The notes under the pieces were generated by a model, which was given only the letters and a program-made list of their open reading frames with translations, did not search any database and was not told where the DNA came from. A DNA stretch of 64,000 nucleotides from positions 860,214 to 924,213 of the forward strand of contig NZ_JAPDIA010000003.1 in the NCBI RefSeq assembly GCF_029525575.1, given 5' to 3'. Below are positions 9,801 to 19,726 of this stretch, piece by piece. This DNA comes from Cohnella rhizosphaerae. GTDB taxonomy: Bacteria > Bacillota > Bacilli > Paenibacillales > Paenibacillaceae. Numbering within the stretch: the first letter of the stretch is position 1; each line of letters begins with the position of its first letter. The position numbers and the translations under genes are program-made.

Positions 9801-12292
9801 CGCATCCAAAGAAACGGTCGAATACCTCCAAATGCGATCCATCGTCGTCTGGGCGACGGACCGCTCTCCGCAGGCGGAGCGGGCCTTGGGCATGCACCGG
9901 CTGATCACGGCGGGCGTGGACGGCATCGTGACCGATTCGCCCGAAGCGGCGATCGATGCCATGAAGCTGTACGACGGCAATACGACCCTCATCCGCAAGC
10001 CGTTTATTCTCGCGCATCGGGGGCTGCCGTCGCAGGCGCCCGAGGATACGATCGAGAGCAACATTCTCGGCCTCGAGGCTGGCGGCGACTTTATCGAAAA
10101 CGATATGTGGCTGTCCCGGGACGGACAAATCGTCATCGTGCACGACGACACGCTGGATCGTACGACGAACGGAACCGGAAAAGTCGAGGACTTCACGCTG
10201 GAGCAGTTGAAGGCGCTCAATGCGAACAAGCCGAATCCGACGGCATACCCCAATGTGAAAATACCGACGTGGAAGGAACAGCTTGAGCTTGCCATGTCGG
10301 TCGGGAAAATGGTCGAGTCCGAGATCAAATCCTCCAAGCCGGAAATGATCGATGCGGTCATCCGGGAGATGACGGAGAAGCAGGCGGAAAATGCGGTAAA
10401 CATGTTGTCCTTCAATGCGGAGCAATTGGCGAGGCTGCGGCAGCAAATGCCGGAGATGCCGACGGGTCTGCTGGTCAACGGCATCAGCGCGGATGAATCG
10501 AATGTGAACAAATCGCTGCGGGACGCGCTCCTCATGGTTCAAAAAACGAATTCGACCTTTAATGTCGGCTTCTACAGAATCGGTCAAAAATTTCTGGATG
10601 CGGCGCATTACCGCGGTCTCATCGTATCGCCCTGGACGATCAACGACCGGAACGACTTTATAGCCATGTTCCTGCGGGGACCTTGGGGGGATCACGACCG
10701 ATTACGCCGATTATGCTTCGGACTGGATGGCTTCCGTCCAGTCCGCGAAGGACAAGTATCAGATGGCTCAAAAGGGCAGCCTCAGCCTGTCCGCTTCCGT
10801 GATCTCCTACAAGGGAGCGAAAATGGATGTCGTGCCTGAAATCGTCCTGCTGGACGGGCAAGATGCGGTAGAGGTGGACGGAACGACGGTTACGGCGAAA
10901 AAGGCGGGGCAGGCTCATGCGCTGCTGAGGGCAACGCAGGTCATCGATTCGGGTCGCCGATACGACATGTATTCGCAGCCGATTACCATTGAAGTCGCTG
11001 GCGACAACGGCGGCGACAACGGCGGCAACAACGGCGGCGACAATGGCGGCAACAATGGCGGCGACAACGGCGGCGACAACGGAACGCCATCGACGCTTCC
11101 CGGCCATACGTCCGGCGGTACCGCTGGCTCCATTCAGGCCAATGACGGCAAAGCGGATGCGGATGAATTGAAAAAATCGTTCGCGGCAAACAACCAGGTG
11201 CAAGTCGACTTCACCGGAGACACGGTGGTTCTGCCGGCGGCCGGGCTGATCGACGCGTCCCGTGCGGGCGGCAAGACGCTGACGGTGGCAGGCAATCGCA
11301 TGGCCTACACGCTTCCGCTGTCCGCCCTGAAGCTTGACGAATGGGCGCAGCAGTTCGGCGGCCAAGTGAATGACTTGAATCTCCGAATTACAGTCGGCAG
11401 ACTGGCAGCCGGCGACGCAGCGGCTGTGAGCAGCGCGGTTACGGCTGCCGGCGGCAAGCTGGCTGCGGAAGCGGTGAAGCTGGGAGCGGAAGTGTCCGGC
11501 AAAGACGGAAAAGCTGTCGCTGTCGGATTGGAAAACAGCAAGGTGTCCCGCGTATGGACGCTTGACGGCATCCTCGATCCGGGCAAGGCGACTGTCGTCC
11601 GGTACGATCCGCAAACGGGCCGGCTGCAATTCGTTCCTGCCACATTCGGGACGCTGGGCGGACAGGCGATCGTGACGATAAAGAGCGGCGGAGATGGCGT
11701 ATACGCGGTCGTCGCAAGCAACAGAAGCTTCGCCGATCTGCCCGCCGGTCATTGGGCGAAGGCCGATATCGAGCTGCTGGCGAACAAGCTCGTCGTGAAC
11801 GGCGTTAGCGAAAACCGGTTCGATGCCGACAGAAGCGTTACTCGCGCTGAATTTGCGGCCTTGGTCGCACGCGCCCTGGGGCTGGCTTCTGCAAACGCAA
11901 ACGGCGTCTTCGGCGACGTGCAGGATGCGGACTGGTATGCCGACGCTGTCGCTGCGGCGGCTCAGGCGGGCATACTGGGCGGCTACGAGGACGGTACGTT
12001 CCGTCCGAATCGGGAGATCACGCGCGAAGAGATGGCGGCGATGCTGATCCGCGCCATGAAGTATGCGGGCATCGACCTGAATCTGTCGGCAGCGCAGCGC
12101 GATGAAGCGCTGGCGCCCTTCAAGGATGCCAATGCGACAGGCTGGGCGAAGTCCGAGCTGGCCGCAGCGGTTCAAACGGGACTGATCAACGGCAAGACAG
12201 CCGATATGCTGGAGCCGAACGGCGTGGCAACCCGGGCGCAATCCGCCGTTATGCTGAAGCGGCTGCTGACCCGCGCGAGCTTCATCAACTGA
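6825..12292 (+). CDS. Giant SLH-anchored glycerophosphodiester phosphodiesterase, two frameshifts
   Basis: About 1,821 residues once two breaks are repaired (G6 at 8126-8131; G-runs between 10675 and 10691). Order: signal peptide (1-34); CBM9/DOMON-like domain (40-240); laminin/DUF1080-like sandwich (253-445); Ig-like segments (450-630); second sandwich (635-820); a degenerate GDPD-like barrel (838-1050) ending GVDGIVTDSPE but without catalytic residues; a catalytic GDPD (1058-1300) with LAHRGLPSQAPEDT, ENDMW and VHDDTLDRTTNGTGKV; Ig-like part; an NGGDNGG linker (10998-11085); and three SLH repeats (1632-1820). It should hydrolyse glycerophosphodiesters to glycerol-3-phosphate at the cell surface. 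The upstream antiterminator leader implies induction by glycerol-3-phosphate. The N-terminal sandwich domains suggest binding to cell-wall or plant glycans (inference). Confidence 0.88.
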
Positions 12293-12331
12293 TTTGCACG
12301 GTCGACTGATTTACACAATATTCACATCAAG

Positions 12332-12362
12332 TTGACACAACAATAACAAATTTGAGTTATAT
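12332..12362 (+). promoter_or_regulatory. Candidate sigma-A promoter before leader 2
   Basis: A perfect TTGACA at 12332-12337 is followed by an AT-rich spacer and TTATAT at 12357-12362. The spacing is 19 bases, longer than ideal. It lies 30 bases before the second antiterminator leader, so it probably starts the transcript for the phosphatase/ABC genes. Confidence 0.5.
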
Positions 12363-12391
12363 TCAAAAAAGAAGAAAGAAATAGAATAAAC

Positions 12392-12488
12392 AAGGGTGCG
12401 AGACGAGGAGAAAACCCTTTTTTATTCGGCGGACGGAGCGCGTGGCCTTATTGGCCTGCATCCGTCTGCCGGATAAAAGGGTTTTTTT
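12392..12488 (+). promoter_or_regulatory. Antiterminator/terminator leader 2 (candidate GlpP target)
   Basis: Same architecture as the leader at 6673: AAGGGT (12392-12397) can pair with ACCCTT (12414-12419), or the ACCCTTTT segment can join a long stem closing at AAAAGGGT (12475-12482) with T7 following to 12488. The terminator arms are much longer here (GGCGGACGGA region with TCCGTCTGCC). A 29-base core is identical between the two leaders while the loops differ completely, which points to a conserved protein-binding RNA. Confidence 0.78.
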
Positions 12489-12520
12489 GCATTTTGCACA
12501 GGGGGGAGGCTGCGCAAAGA

Positions 12521-13325
12521 TTGCCGGAATGGATTCAATTGGATGGCTATTTTTTTGATCTGGACGGGACCATTATGCTCGAAGAGCAGGCGCTCCCCGG
12601 CGTGCCGGAAACGTTGGGCGCGCTGCGCGAGGCGAACAAGCGAATTCTGTTTCTCACCAACACGACGACGCGAACGAGAGCCGAATGCTGTCAGCGTCTT
12701 CGGAGGTTGGGGCTGCAGGTGGAGCTGGACGAGATCGTGACGGCCGCTTACCTCTCCGCCGTCTACCTGAGCGAAGCGCAGGGGGAAGCCGACGGTTTAC
12801 GTGGTAGGCGAAGCGGCGATGATTGACGAACTGGAGGAGCAAGGGATCGCGTATACCGCCGACCCGCTCTCCGCTTCGCATGTGCTGGTCGGCATGGATA
12901 TGCACTTCGACTACGGCAAGCTGCACCGGGCGACGAAAGCCGTACGCAACGGGGCTTCCCTGATCGCGGCCAATCCCGACCCGAACTGTCCGGTGATCGG
13001 CGATCTGATACCGGATACGTGGTCCATGGTCAAGGCGATCGAGACAGCGAGCGGCGTCTCCGCGGCGGCAGTGATCGGCAAGCCCTCGAAGTATTACGGC
13101 GCCAAGGTACTGGAGAAAAGCGGGCTGCCGGCTGAACGCTGCCTGATGGTCGGAGACCGGCTGGAGACGGACATGCTGTTCGGCTCCAATATGGGACTGC
13201 GCACCGCTCTTGTGCTCACCGGGGTCGCTTCCGAGCAGGATCTGCGGCAATCTCCGATCAAGCCGGATTACGTATGGACCTCGTTACGCGAATTTACAAC
13301 TAGTTCCCGGACGGGCAATATCTGA
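12521..13325 (+). CDS. HAD-superfamily class IIA phosphatase (NagD/AraL/YutF type), frameshifted
   Basis: About 267 residues. HAD motif I FFDLDGTI is near residue 10, motif II FLTNTTT near 46, the cap follows, then the lysine in VIGKPSKYYG and motif IV MVGDRLETDM. The class IIA cap marks sugar-phosphate or nucleotide phosphatases of the NagD/AraL type. The G5 run 12781-12785 should be G4, giving EAQGKPTVYVVGEAAMID. TTG at 12521 is preferred because GGGGGAGG lies 12 bases upstream. Sitting behind a GlpP-type leader and before a Ugp-like transporter, it may dephosphorylate glycerol-3-phosphate (inference). Confidence 0.8.
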
Positions 13326-13443
13326 TTTTTACGCAGGCTTCACACGGTTTCGATCGGCTTTGACACTTGTCTGCTACAGTAATGGCAGACGTGGCGCCGA
13401 ACCGTTTTCTATCCTATGTAGTTCATTTTAAAGGAGAGATTGT

Positions 13444-14812
13444 ATGCGTTCCATGTCGAAGAAATGGGTTTATTTGACGCTCTGCTGCCTTACGCTGGCT
13501 TCCTGCGGCCAGGCGGCCTCGGATTCGTCCTCCGCTCCCGCATCTTCCTCGCCGGCGGCCGCTGCTTCCGGTTCCGCTTCCGCCGCTGCATCCGGCGACG
13601 CCAACGTCGATGAGAAGATTGATCTGACCTTCTATTATCCGATTGCGGTAGGCGGACCGCTGACGGCGACGATCGAGGAGATGACTCAGGCATTCACGAA
13701 GCAAAACCCCAACATCACGATCAAGCCGGTGTATACGGGCAGCTATGCGGATACGGCTGTAAAGACGCAGGCAGGCGTGCAGAGCAAGTCGCCTCCGGAT
13801 GTCGCCGTTCTCCAATCTACGGAGCTGTTCAGCCTGCTGGATATGAACGCCATTGTTCCGCTCGACGACTTCATCGCGCAAGAGGGCGGAGCATCGTATT
13901 TAGCCGACTTCTATCCGGCCTTCCTGGCTAACTCCCAGACGGACGGCAAGACGTACAGCATTCCGTTCCAACGCAGCACGATCGTGCTCTATTACAACAA
14001 GGACAAATTCAAGGAAGCGGGTCTTGATCCGGAGAAGCCGCCGAAGACCTGGCAAGAGATGAAGGATTATGCCAAAAAGCTCACCCATGACGGTACATGG
14101 GGATTGGAAATACCGGTAACCGGCTTCGGCTACTGGATGCTTCAGACGTTTGCGCTGCAAAACGGGAATAACCTGATGACCCAGGATGGGAAAAAGGTCA
14201 TGCTCGACACGCCCGAGAATGTGGAGGGATTGCAGTATTGGACGGATTTGTCCAAGAAGGACAAGGTGATGCCCGAAGGAGCGACCGACTGGGGAACGGT
14301 TCCGTCCGACTTTTTGGAAGGCAAGACCGCGATGATGTATCATACGACGGGCAATCTGACCAATGTGAAGAAAAACGCCAAGTTCGACTTCGGCGTCAGC
14401 TTCCTGCCTGCCAACAAGACGTACGGCAGCCCGACGGGCGGCGGCAACTTTTATATCTTTAAGGACATCGATCCGAAGAAGCAAGAAGCGGCCTGGAAAT
14501 TCGTGAAATTCATGACCGAGAGCGAACGCGCTGCGCAATGGAGCATGGACACCGGTTATGTCGCAGTTAAAAAAGTCCGCTTACGAAACCGAGCGGATGA
14601 AGCAGTATACGGCAGAATTCCCTGCCGCGCTGATCGCCCGCGATCAGCTCGAATACGCTTCGGCCGAACTGTCCACGCACAATAACGGCAAGGTAATGAA
14701 AACGGTGAACGATCAGGTGCAAGCTGCTCTGACCGGCACGTTGAAGCCCGCAGATGCGCTTAAGAAGGCGCAAGAGGAAGCGGATCGGGCGCTTGCAGCA
14801 TTTAACAAATAA
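13444..14812 (+). CDS. Extracellular solute-binding lipoprotein (UgpB-like), frameshifted
   Basis: About 455 residues. A lipoprotein signal ends in the lipobox LASC near residue 20, then a Ser/Ala-rich linker, then a family 1 binding domain beginning KIDLTFYYPIAVGGPL. Sequence pattern and neighbours resemble UgpB glycerol-3-phosphate/glycerophosphodiester binding proteins, though sugar specificity cannot be excluded. The A6 run 14569-14574 should be A5, joining DTGYVAVKK to SAYETERMKQY. AGGAGA precedes the ATG. It captures substrate outside the membrane for the two permeases that follow; the ATPase subunit is not in the cluster. Confidence 0.82.
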
Positions 14813-14921
14813 GCATGGTTGACGGAAGAACGCCTTGGCAGGCCGCAAGTTCCTGGATTCCGCCGGCCAAGGCGCGATTTCGTTTTACTGGCTGGCATAC
14901 CGGCTTGAAGGAGGCTGTCCA

Positions 14922-15813
14922 TTGGGTGTCCATACGCGAATGCGCTGGAAAACAAACGTTTTCGCCTGGCTTTTGCTGCTGCCGTCGCTCGTGTTTTTGT
15001 TTTTGTTCACGTTCTATCCGATCGCGAAGACGATTCGCCTGAGTCTGTACCAAGCGGATCTGGCAACGCCTAAGCCGCTCTTTATCGGGGCGGACAACTA
15101 TGTCCGACTGCTGGACGATTCGATTTTCCTGAAGGTGCTGACCAACAATTTGTGGTTTGCGCTGGGTACGGTGCCTGTTTCGATTGCGCTGGCGATGGCG
15201 ATGGCCGTATTCGTCAACAAAGCGACGCGGGGAATCGGACTGGTCCGCGCCGCATTTTTCTATCCGACAGTGATCCCTATGATTGCGGCAGCCAATATAT
15301 GGCTGTTCATATACACGCCGGAATACGGGCTGCTGAGCCGCGCCGTCACCGCGCTCGGGGCGAGCGACATGAACTGGCTCGGCTCGCCGCATACGGTCAT
15401 GTGGGCGTTGATCGTGATGATGGTCTGGAAGGAAGCCGGTTATTTCATGATCTTTTATTTGGCCGGTCTGCAAAATGTTTCGCCCGACCTTTACGAGTCG
15501 GCGTATGTGGACGGCGTGAGCCGCTGGACGATTTTTCGCAAAATTACGTTTCCGCTCCTCATGCCGACGACGCTTTTTGTTGCGATTGTCGCCTTGACGA
15601 ATTCGTTCAAGCTGGTAGATCACTTGATGGTCATGACGAAGGGCGGGCCGGACAACTCCAGCAGCTTGCTGCTCTACTACATTTACGAGACGGCCTTCAG
15701 CTTCTGGGATCAGGGCGTCGCTTCCGCCTTGACCGTGGTGATGATCGGGCTGCTGCTGTTGCTCTCCGCGCTTCAATTTTTCGGCCTGGATAAAAAAGGT
15801 TCACTATCAATAG
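14922..15813 (+). CDS. ABC transporter permease, UgpA-like, frameshifted at its end
   Basis: About 296 residues with six predicted membrane helices starting at NVFAWLLLLPSLVF and the EAA loop ESAYVDGVSRWTIFRKITFPLL that contacts the ATPase. I place the start at TTG 14922, seven bases after AAGGAGG (14908-14914). As written the frame runs on into the next permease, giving one 608-residue ORF. Restoring the A6 run 15792-15797 to A5 ends the protein at GLDKKVHYQ, a typical UgpA-like end, with a stop at 15811-15813. The fused reading is therefore an artefact. Confidence 0.83.
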
Positions 15814-15842
15814 CTCTCTTAGTGCCGGGGAGCAGAAAGGCG

Positions 15843-16661
15843 ATGCCGATGCCGCATTTGAAAAGGTTTGCGAGCCGAGGGCTCCTCTTTCTATTCGCTG
15901 CCTTGTGGAGCGTGCCGCTGCTGTGGCTGACAGCGACCGCTTTCCGTCCGAAGGCGCTTGCGCTTTCCGCTTCGTTTTCGCTGGATTTGACGCTGCAGCA
16001 CTTCGCAGCCGTTTGGGCGGCCGCGCCCTTCGGACAGTATTATATCAACACGATCCTGATTGTCGTTAGCGTGTTGGCTTTTCAGATGGTATCCGTGACG
16101 ATGGCGGCATTTGCTTTTGCAAGGCTGCGTTTTTATGGGAAAAGCCTCGTGTTTTTGCTGTTTCTCGCGCAGATCATGGTGCCGGCCGACGTGCTGATTT
16201 TTCCGAATTACACCGTGCTCAAGGAATTGTCGCTGCTCGATACGAAGCTTGGCGTCATGCTGCCGTACTTCGCCTCGGCGTTCGGCATCTTCCTGCTGAG
16301 GCAGACGTTTTTGACGATTCCGTCGGAGCTGGACGAGGCGGCGACGATGGAGGGCTACTCCAGATGGAACGTCTTGTGGAAGATTTATTTCCCGCTGGCT
16401 CGTCCGGCTTACCTTGCATTCGGACTGGTGTCCGTCAGCTATCAGTGGAACAATTACTTGTGGCCGTTGATCGTGACCAATTCCGTCGAGAATCGTCCGC
16501 TGACGGTCGGCCTGGCCATCTTCGCCCTGTCGTTCGAGACGGGCGCGCAGTGGAGCGAGGTCAGCGCCGCTACGCTGTTGGTCGTCACCCCGCTGCTGGC
16601 CGTTTTTCTGTTGTTCCAGCGACAGTTTATGAACAGCTTTATCCAATCCGGGATTAAATGA
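15843..16661 (+). CDS. ABC transporter permease, UgpE-like
   Basis: 272 residues with six membrane helices and the EAA loop ELDEAATMEGYSRWNVLWKIYFPLARPA. ATG at 15843 (or 15849) follows a GGGGAGCAGAAAGG stretch. Intact within itself. With the upstream permease and lipoprotein it forms a carbohydrate-uptake-1 type importer; the glp context makes glycerol-3-phosphate or its diesters the favoured substrate. A shared MsmX/UgpC-type ATPase encoded elsewhere is presumably used. Confidence 0.86.
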   Translation: MPMPHLKRFASRGLLFLFAALWSVPLLWLTATAFRPKALALSASFSLDLTLQHFAAVWAAAPFGQYYINTILIVVSVLAFQMVSVTMAAFAFARLRFYGKSLVFLLFLAQIMVPADVLIFPNYTVLKELSLLDTKLGVMLPYFASAFGIFLLRQTFLTIPSELDEAATMEGYSRWNVLWKIYFPLARPAYLAFGLVSVSYQWNNYLWPLIVTNSVENRPLTVGLAIFALSFETGAQWSEVSAATLLVVTPLLAVFLLFQRQFMNSFIQSGIK

Positions 16662-16702
16662 GCGGCCAATTCGGGCCGCATATGCCGAAGGAGGGCACTG
16701 AA

Positions 16703-17556
16703 TTGACCGCGCAATCCGAGTATGCCGTATCGACGTATGCATTGATGGAATTGCCGCTGCAGGAAGCGGTGGACGCGCTGCTCGAAGGACCGTGGAATGC
16801 CATCGAGGTGATGTGCGAGGGCCCGCACGGCGAGCTGCTGGATTGGCCGGCGGAACGGCTGGCCCGGCTCCGGGACGCGGGCAAGGCGCGGGGCATCTCA
16901 TGGAGTCTGCACGCGCCGATAACCGGGTTGAATCCGGCGGCGCGCGAAGCGGGGGAAGCCCAGGCTGCTGCTGTGGCGCTCGGGCGCACGCTGGACGTCG
17001 CGGAACGGCTGGATGCCCGATATATCGTGCTGCATCCGGGGGTTGCAGAGAGCGAAGCGACCGACAGGGCGGAAGCCGGACATCGGGAAGCGCTCGCCGT
17101 CCGGGTGGCGGACATGCTGAAGCGGGCGCTGGAAGCGAGCGGGGACTCCCGGGTCGCCATCGGATTGGAAAATGTGCCGCCGTACCCGGGCTTGCTCGGG
17201 ACCGACGTCGAATTCCTCGTTCGGGTGGCGGAGCTGACGTCCTCGCCGCGTGTCGGCGTCGTCTTCGATACGGGACATGCCCATATGCTGGGGGGAGGGT
17301 CGCTGCCTGGCGGCTTTGCGGCAGGCGCTGCCCCATCTGATCGGCCTGCACCTAAGCGACAACGGGGGGAGAAAGCGACGAGCATCTCCGGCTTGGCGCG
17401 GGCACCATACCGCTGTCGGAGGCTATCGGGCTGCTGCGCGCCGGCTATGCAGGCGCCTGGACGCTTGAGATGCGCAGCTTGCCGGATGCGGCGATGTCGG
17501 CGGCATGGCTGGATGAGCGGCTGAGAGCAAGCGACTCGCGGGCGGACGCCCGCTAG
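16703..17556 (+). CDS. Sugar phosphate isomerase/epimerase-like TIM barrel, two frameshifts
   Basis: About 283 residues of the xylose-isomerase-like TIM-barrel group (AP endonuclease 2 fold). Visible metal-site pieces: SLHAPI near residue 72, YIVLHPGV near 108, GLENVPPYPG near 155, VVFDTGHAH near 188 and LIGLHLSDNGG. Two G6 runs, 17290-17295 and 17364-17369, should each be G5; repair gives a complete C-terminus ending DSRADAR. TTG at 16703 lies 8 bases after AAGGAGG. Probably the last gene of the Ugp-like transcript. Substrate unknown. Confidence 0.8.
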
Positions 17557-17672
17557 CGCGTCCGGGAAAGCGCGGCAAGGCGGACGCTCCGCCGAGGATC
17601 GGATTCATACGCTGATCGATTGGCGAGCGAAGAACCCGGAAAGGCTGAGCGCCTTCGGCTGGAAAACTTCAA

Positions 17673-17723
17673 AAGCCCGCTGCGGCAGTTTCCTTTCGGA
17701 ACGCTGCCGGCGGGCTTGTTGCT
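17673..17723 (+). terminator. Rho-independent terminator
   Basis: GCCCGCTGCGGCAG-like arm at 17675-17688 pairs with CTGCCGGCGGGC at 17704-17715 and is followed by TTGTTGCTTT. It separates the plus-strand transport unit from the minus-strand PAP2 gene and may serve both. Confidence 0.7.
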
Positions 17724-17755
17724 TTATGGCATGAATCGTTAGCCGGACTAATGTT

Positions 17756-18284
17756 TTATGCGATCCATACCCCTACGAGCAGTGCGGTGGCGCTGCCGAG
17801 CAGCATGCCGGCGACGGTGTCGCTCGGGTAGTGGAGGCCGAAGTAGACGCGGGACAGCGCGACGCCGGCGCCGATCGGGAGCAGCAGCGGGATGAGGGCG
17901 GGGCTGGCGATCATCCAGGGCGTCAGCATGGCGAAGGCGGCGGTCGTGTGGCCCGAAGGGAAGGAGGGGGTCGCGCAGCGGGCGGGGGCCGGTCCTGGCT
18001 TGAGGCAATACTTGATAAGGGCGGGACCTGGGGGACAGACGTTTGGCGAGCGCGACGGGAATATGGCTGATGACGACCGCGGCCAGCGCCTGCCAGCCGG
18101 CCGTACGCCAGATGCCGTCGGCCAACAAGCCGACGGCGAGGGAGACGCAGAGCGAGAACGTCGCTCCGCCGATCAGCGACAACAGCCGGAACAGCGCGGT
18201 CAGCGCTGCCCGGTTCCACCGGATGTTAATATAAAGGAACCAGTTGCTCTCGAAGCGGCTTAACATGCGATAGAACTGAGCCAT
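17756..18284 (-). CDS. PAP2-family membrane phosphatase, frameshifted
   Basis: About 175 residues with several membrane helices. The PAP2 motifs are KRLSPRSRPY (motif 1), PSFPSGHTTAAF (motif 2) and SRVYFGLHYPSDTVAG (motif 3), with the catalytic histidines in the last two. The family dephosphorylates phosphatidate, undecaprenyl-pyrophosphate or similar lipids in the membrane. The frame breaks at 17966-17970, where five Gs should be four. The start is at 18284 or the in-frame ATG at 18290; AAGGAG lies just upstream. It is divergent from the glycosyltransferase gene. Confidence 0.85.
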
Positions 18285-18480
18285 GGCCATCTCTCCTTGG
18301 GCGCGCGGGCGCGGCTTCATGTGACACCAGTCTAACCGCGAATTGTCATTGGCGTATGAAGTTCCGTCGGCCTTACTGTAAAGGAATGAGCCTGTCGCGA
18401 TTTGACATTCCGCTGATTTCGCGCTAACGCAGGCGCTGTACGATGGGCGTAACACGCACCGTCGGAGGAGGAAGCGTCGC

Positions 18481-19639
18481 ATGAACGAGATCCGCCTGGC
18501 CTTGTTTACGGACACGTACGTCCCGGAGATCAACGGCGTAGCCAAAACGCTGCAGCGATGGACGGCTTATCTGGAAAAAAGGGGAATCGCCGTCAAGGTG
18601 TTCGCGCCTGCCGGACCGCGCCGCGCGCCGGGCTACCAGGAGACGGCGGAGCGGCTCGCCAGCCTGCCGTTTTTCCTGTACCCGGCATGCAGGCTGGCCA
18701 TGCCGGTGTCCCCGGGGGCCGAGCGGAGCCTGCTCGCCTTTAAGCCGACGGCCGTGCACGTGGCGACGCCGTTCGGCACCGGCCTGACCGGGCGCCGTCT
18801 CGCGCTGAAGCACGGCATCCCGTTGATCGCGTCGCATCATACGCATTTCGCGCGCTATTTGCCTTACTACAATCTGACGTGGGCGGGCGCGCTGCTGCGG
18901 CGATACTTGCACTGGTTCCACCGCCCCTGCCGGCGCGTCTTCGTGCCTTCGCCGTCCGTGCTCGCGGAATGCCGGCGAGACGGCTGGCTCGGTCTTCGCG
19001 TATGGAGCCGGGGCATCGACGCCTCGCTCTTCGGCAGAGCGGGAGACCGCGCGGGATGGCTGGGCGAGCATGGGCTGTCCGCTTCCAGCTTCCCGGTGCT
19101 ATGCGCGGGCAGGCTCGCGCCGGAGAAAAACCTGGGGACGGCGATGCGCGCTTTCCGCGGCTTCAAAGAAAGGACGAACGCCGACGCCCGGCTGGTGATC
19201 GCCGGAGACGGGCCGCAAGAAGGCGAGCTGCGCAGGCTCTCCGAGCAGCTCGGCATCGACGCGCTGTTCCTCGGCGCCGTGTCGCAGCGCGAGCTGCAGC
19301 GCTGGATGCAGGCATCCGGGGCGCTGCTGTTCCCGTCGCCGACGGAGACGTTCGGCAACGTCGCCCTCGAGGCGATGGCCTGCGGCTTGCCCGTGATCGC
19401 GGCGGATGCGGGGGGCGCTGCCCGATCTCGTGAAGGATGGAGAGACCGGCCTGCTCTGCACGCCGGACGACGCGGACGCCTTCGCCGCTGCGCTCGCCCG
19501 GCTGCACGGGGAGCCGGCGCTGCGCGAAGCGATCTCGGACCGGGCGTACGCCTATGCAGGCACGCGGGACTGGGACGGCGTATTCGGCGAGCTGCTTGCG
19601 GAGCTGACGGGCGTCTGCGGAGAAGCGTCCGCGGTGTAA
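18481..19639 (+). CDS. GT4-family glycosyltransferase, frameshifted
   Basis: About 385 residues with a GT-B fold. The N-terminus LFTDTYVPEINGVAKTL is typical of MgtA/PimB-like GT4 enzymes, and the nucleotide-sugar site shows as PTETFGNVALEAMACGLPV near residue 285 (EX7E motif). The G6 run 19410-19415 should be G5, giving AADAGALPDLVKDGETGLL. GGAGGAGG precedes the ATG. Expected to move a hexose from a nucleotide sugar to a lipid or glycan at the membrane. The adjacent PAP2 phosphatase fits lipid-linked glycan work, but the acceptor is unknown. Confidence 0.85.
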
Positions 19640-19673
19640 CGGCGGGCATCGAATTATTTTTCAAAAAAACCGA

Positions 19674-19704
19674 TTGACCTTCACGTTGCGTCAACGTTTA
19701 AAGT
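19674..19704 (+). promoter_or_regulatory. MerR-type promoter with long spacer and dyad
   Basis: TTGACC (19674-19679) and TAAAGT (19699-19704) are 19 bases apart, the over-long spacing characteristic of MerR-controlled promoters. Between them a perfect dyad, ACGTTG at 19683-19688 and CAACGT at 19692-19697, is centred on the spacer. The regulator gene begins 23 bases later, so autoregulation is likely. Confidence 0.75.
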
Positions 19705-19726
19705 AAAGTCGTCGGGAGGCGATCGC

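Noticed and set aside
8059..10695. Long minus-strand ORF opposite the phosphodiesterase gene
   Set aside because: Composition is that of an antisense shadow; the plus strand has clear domains.
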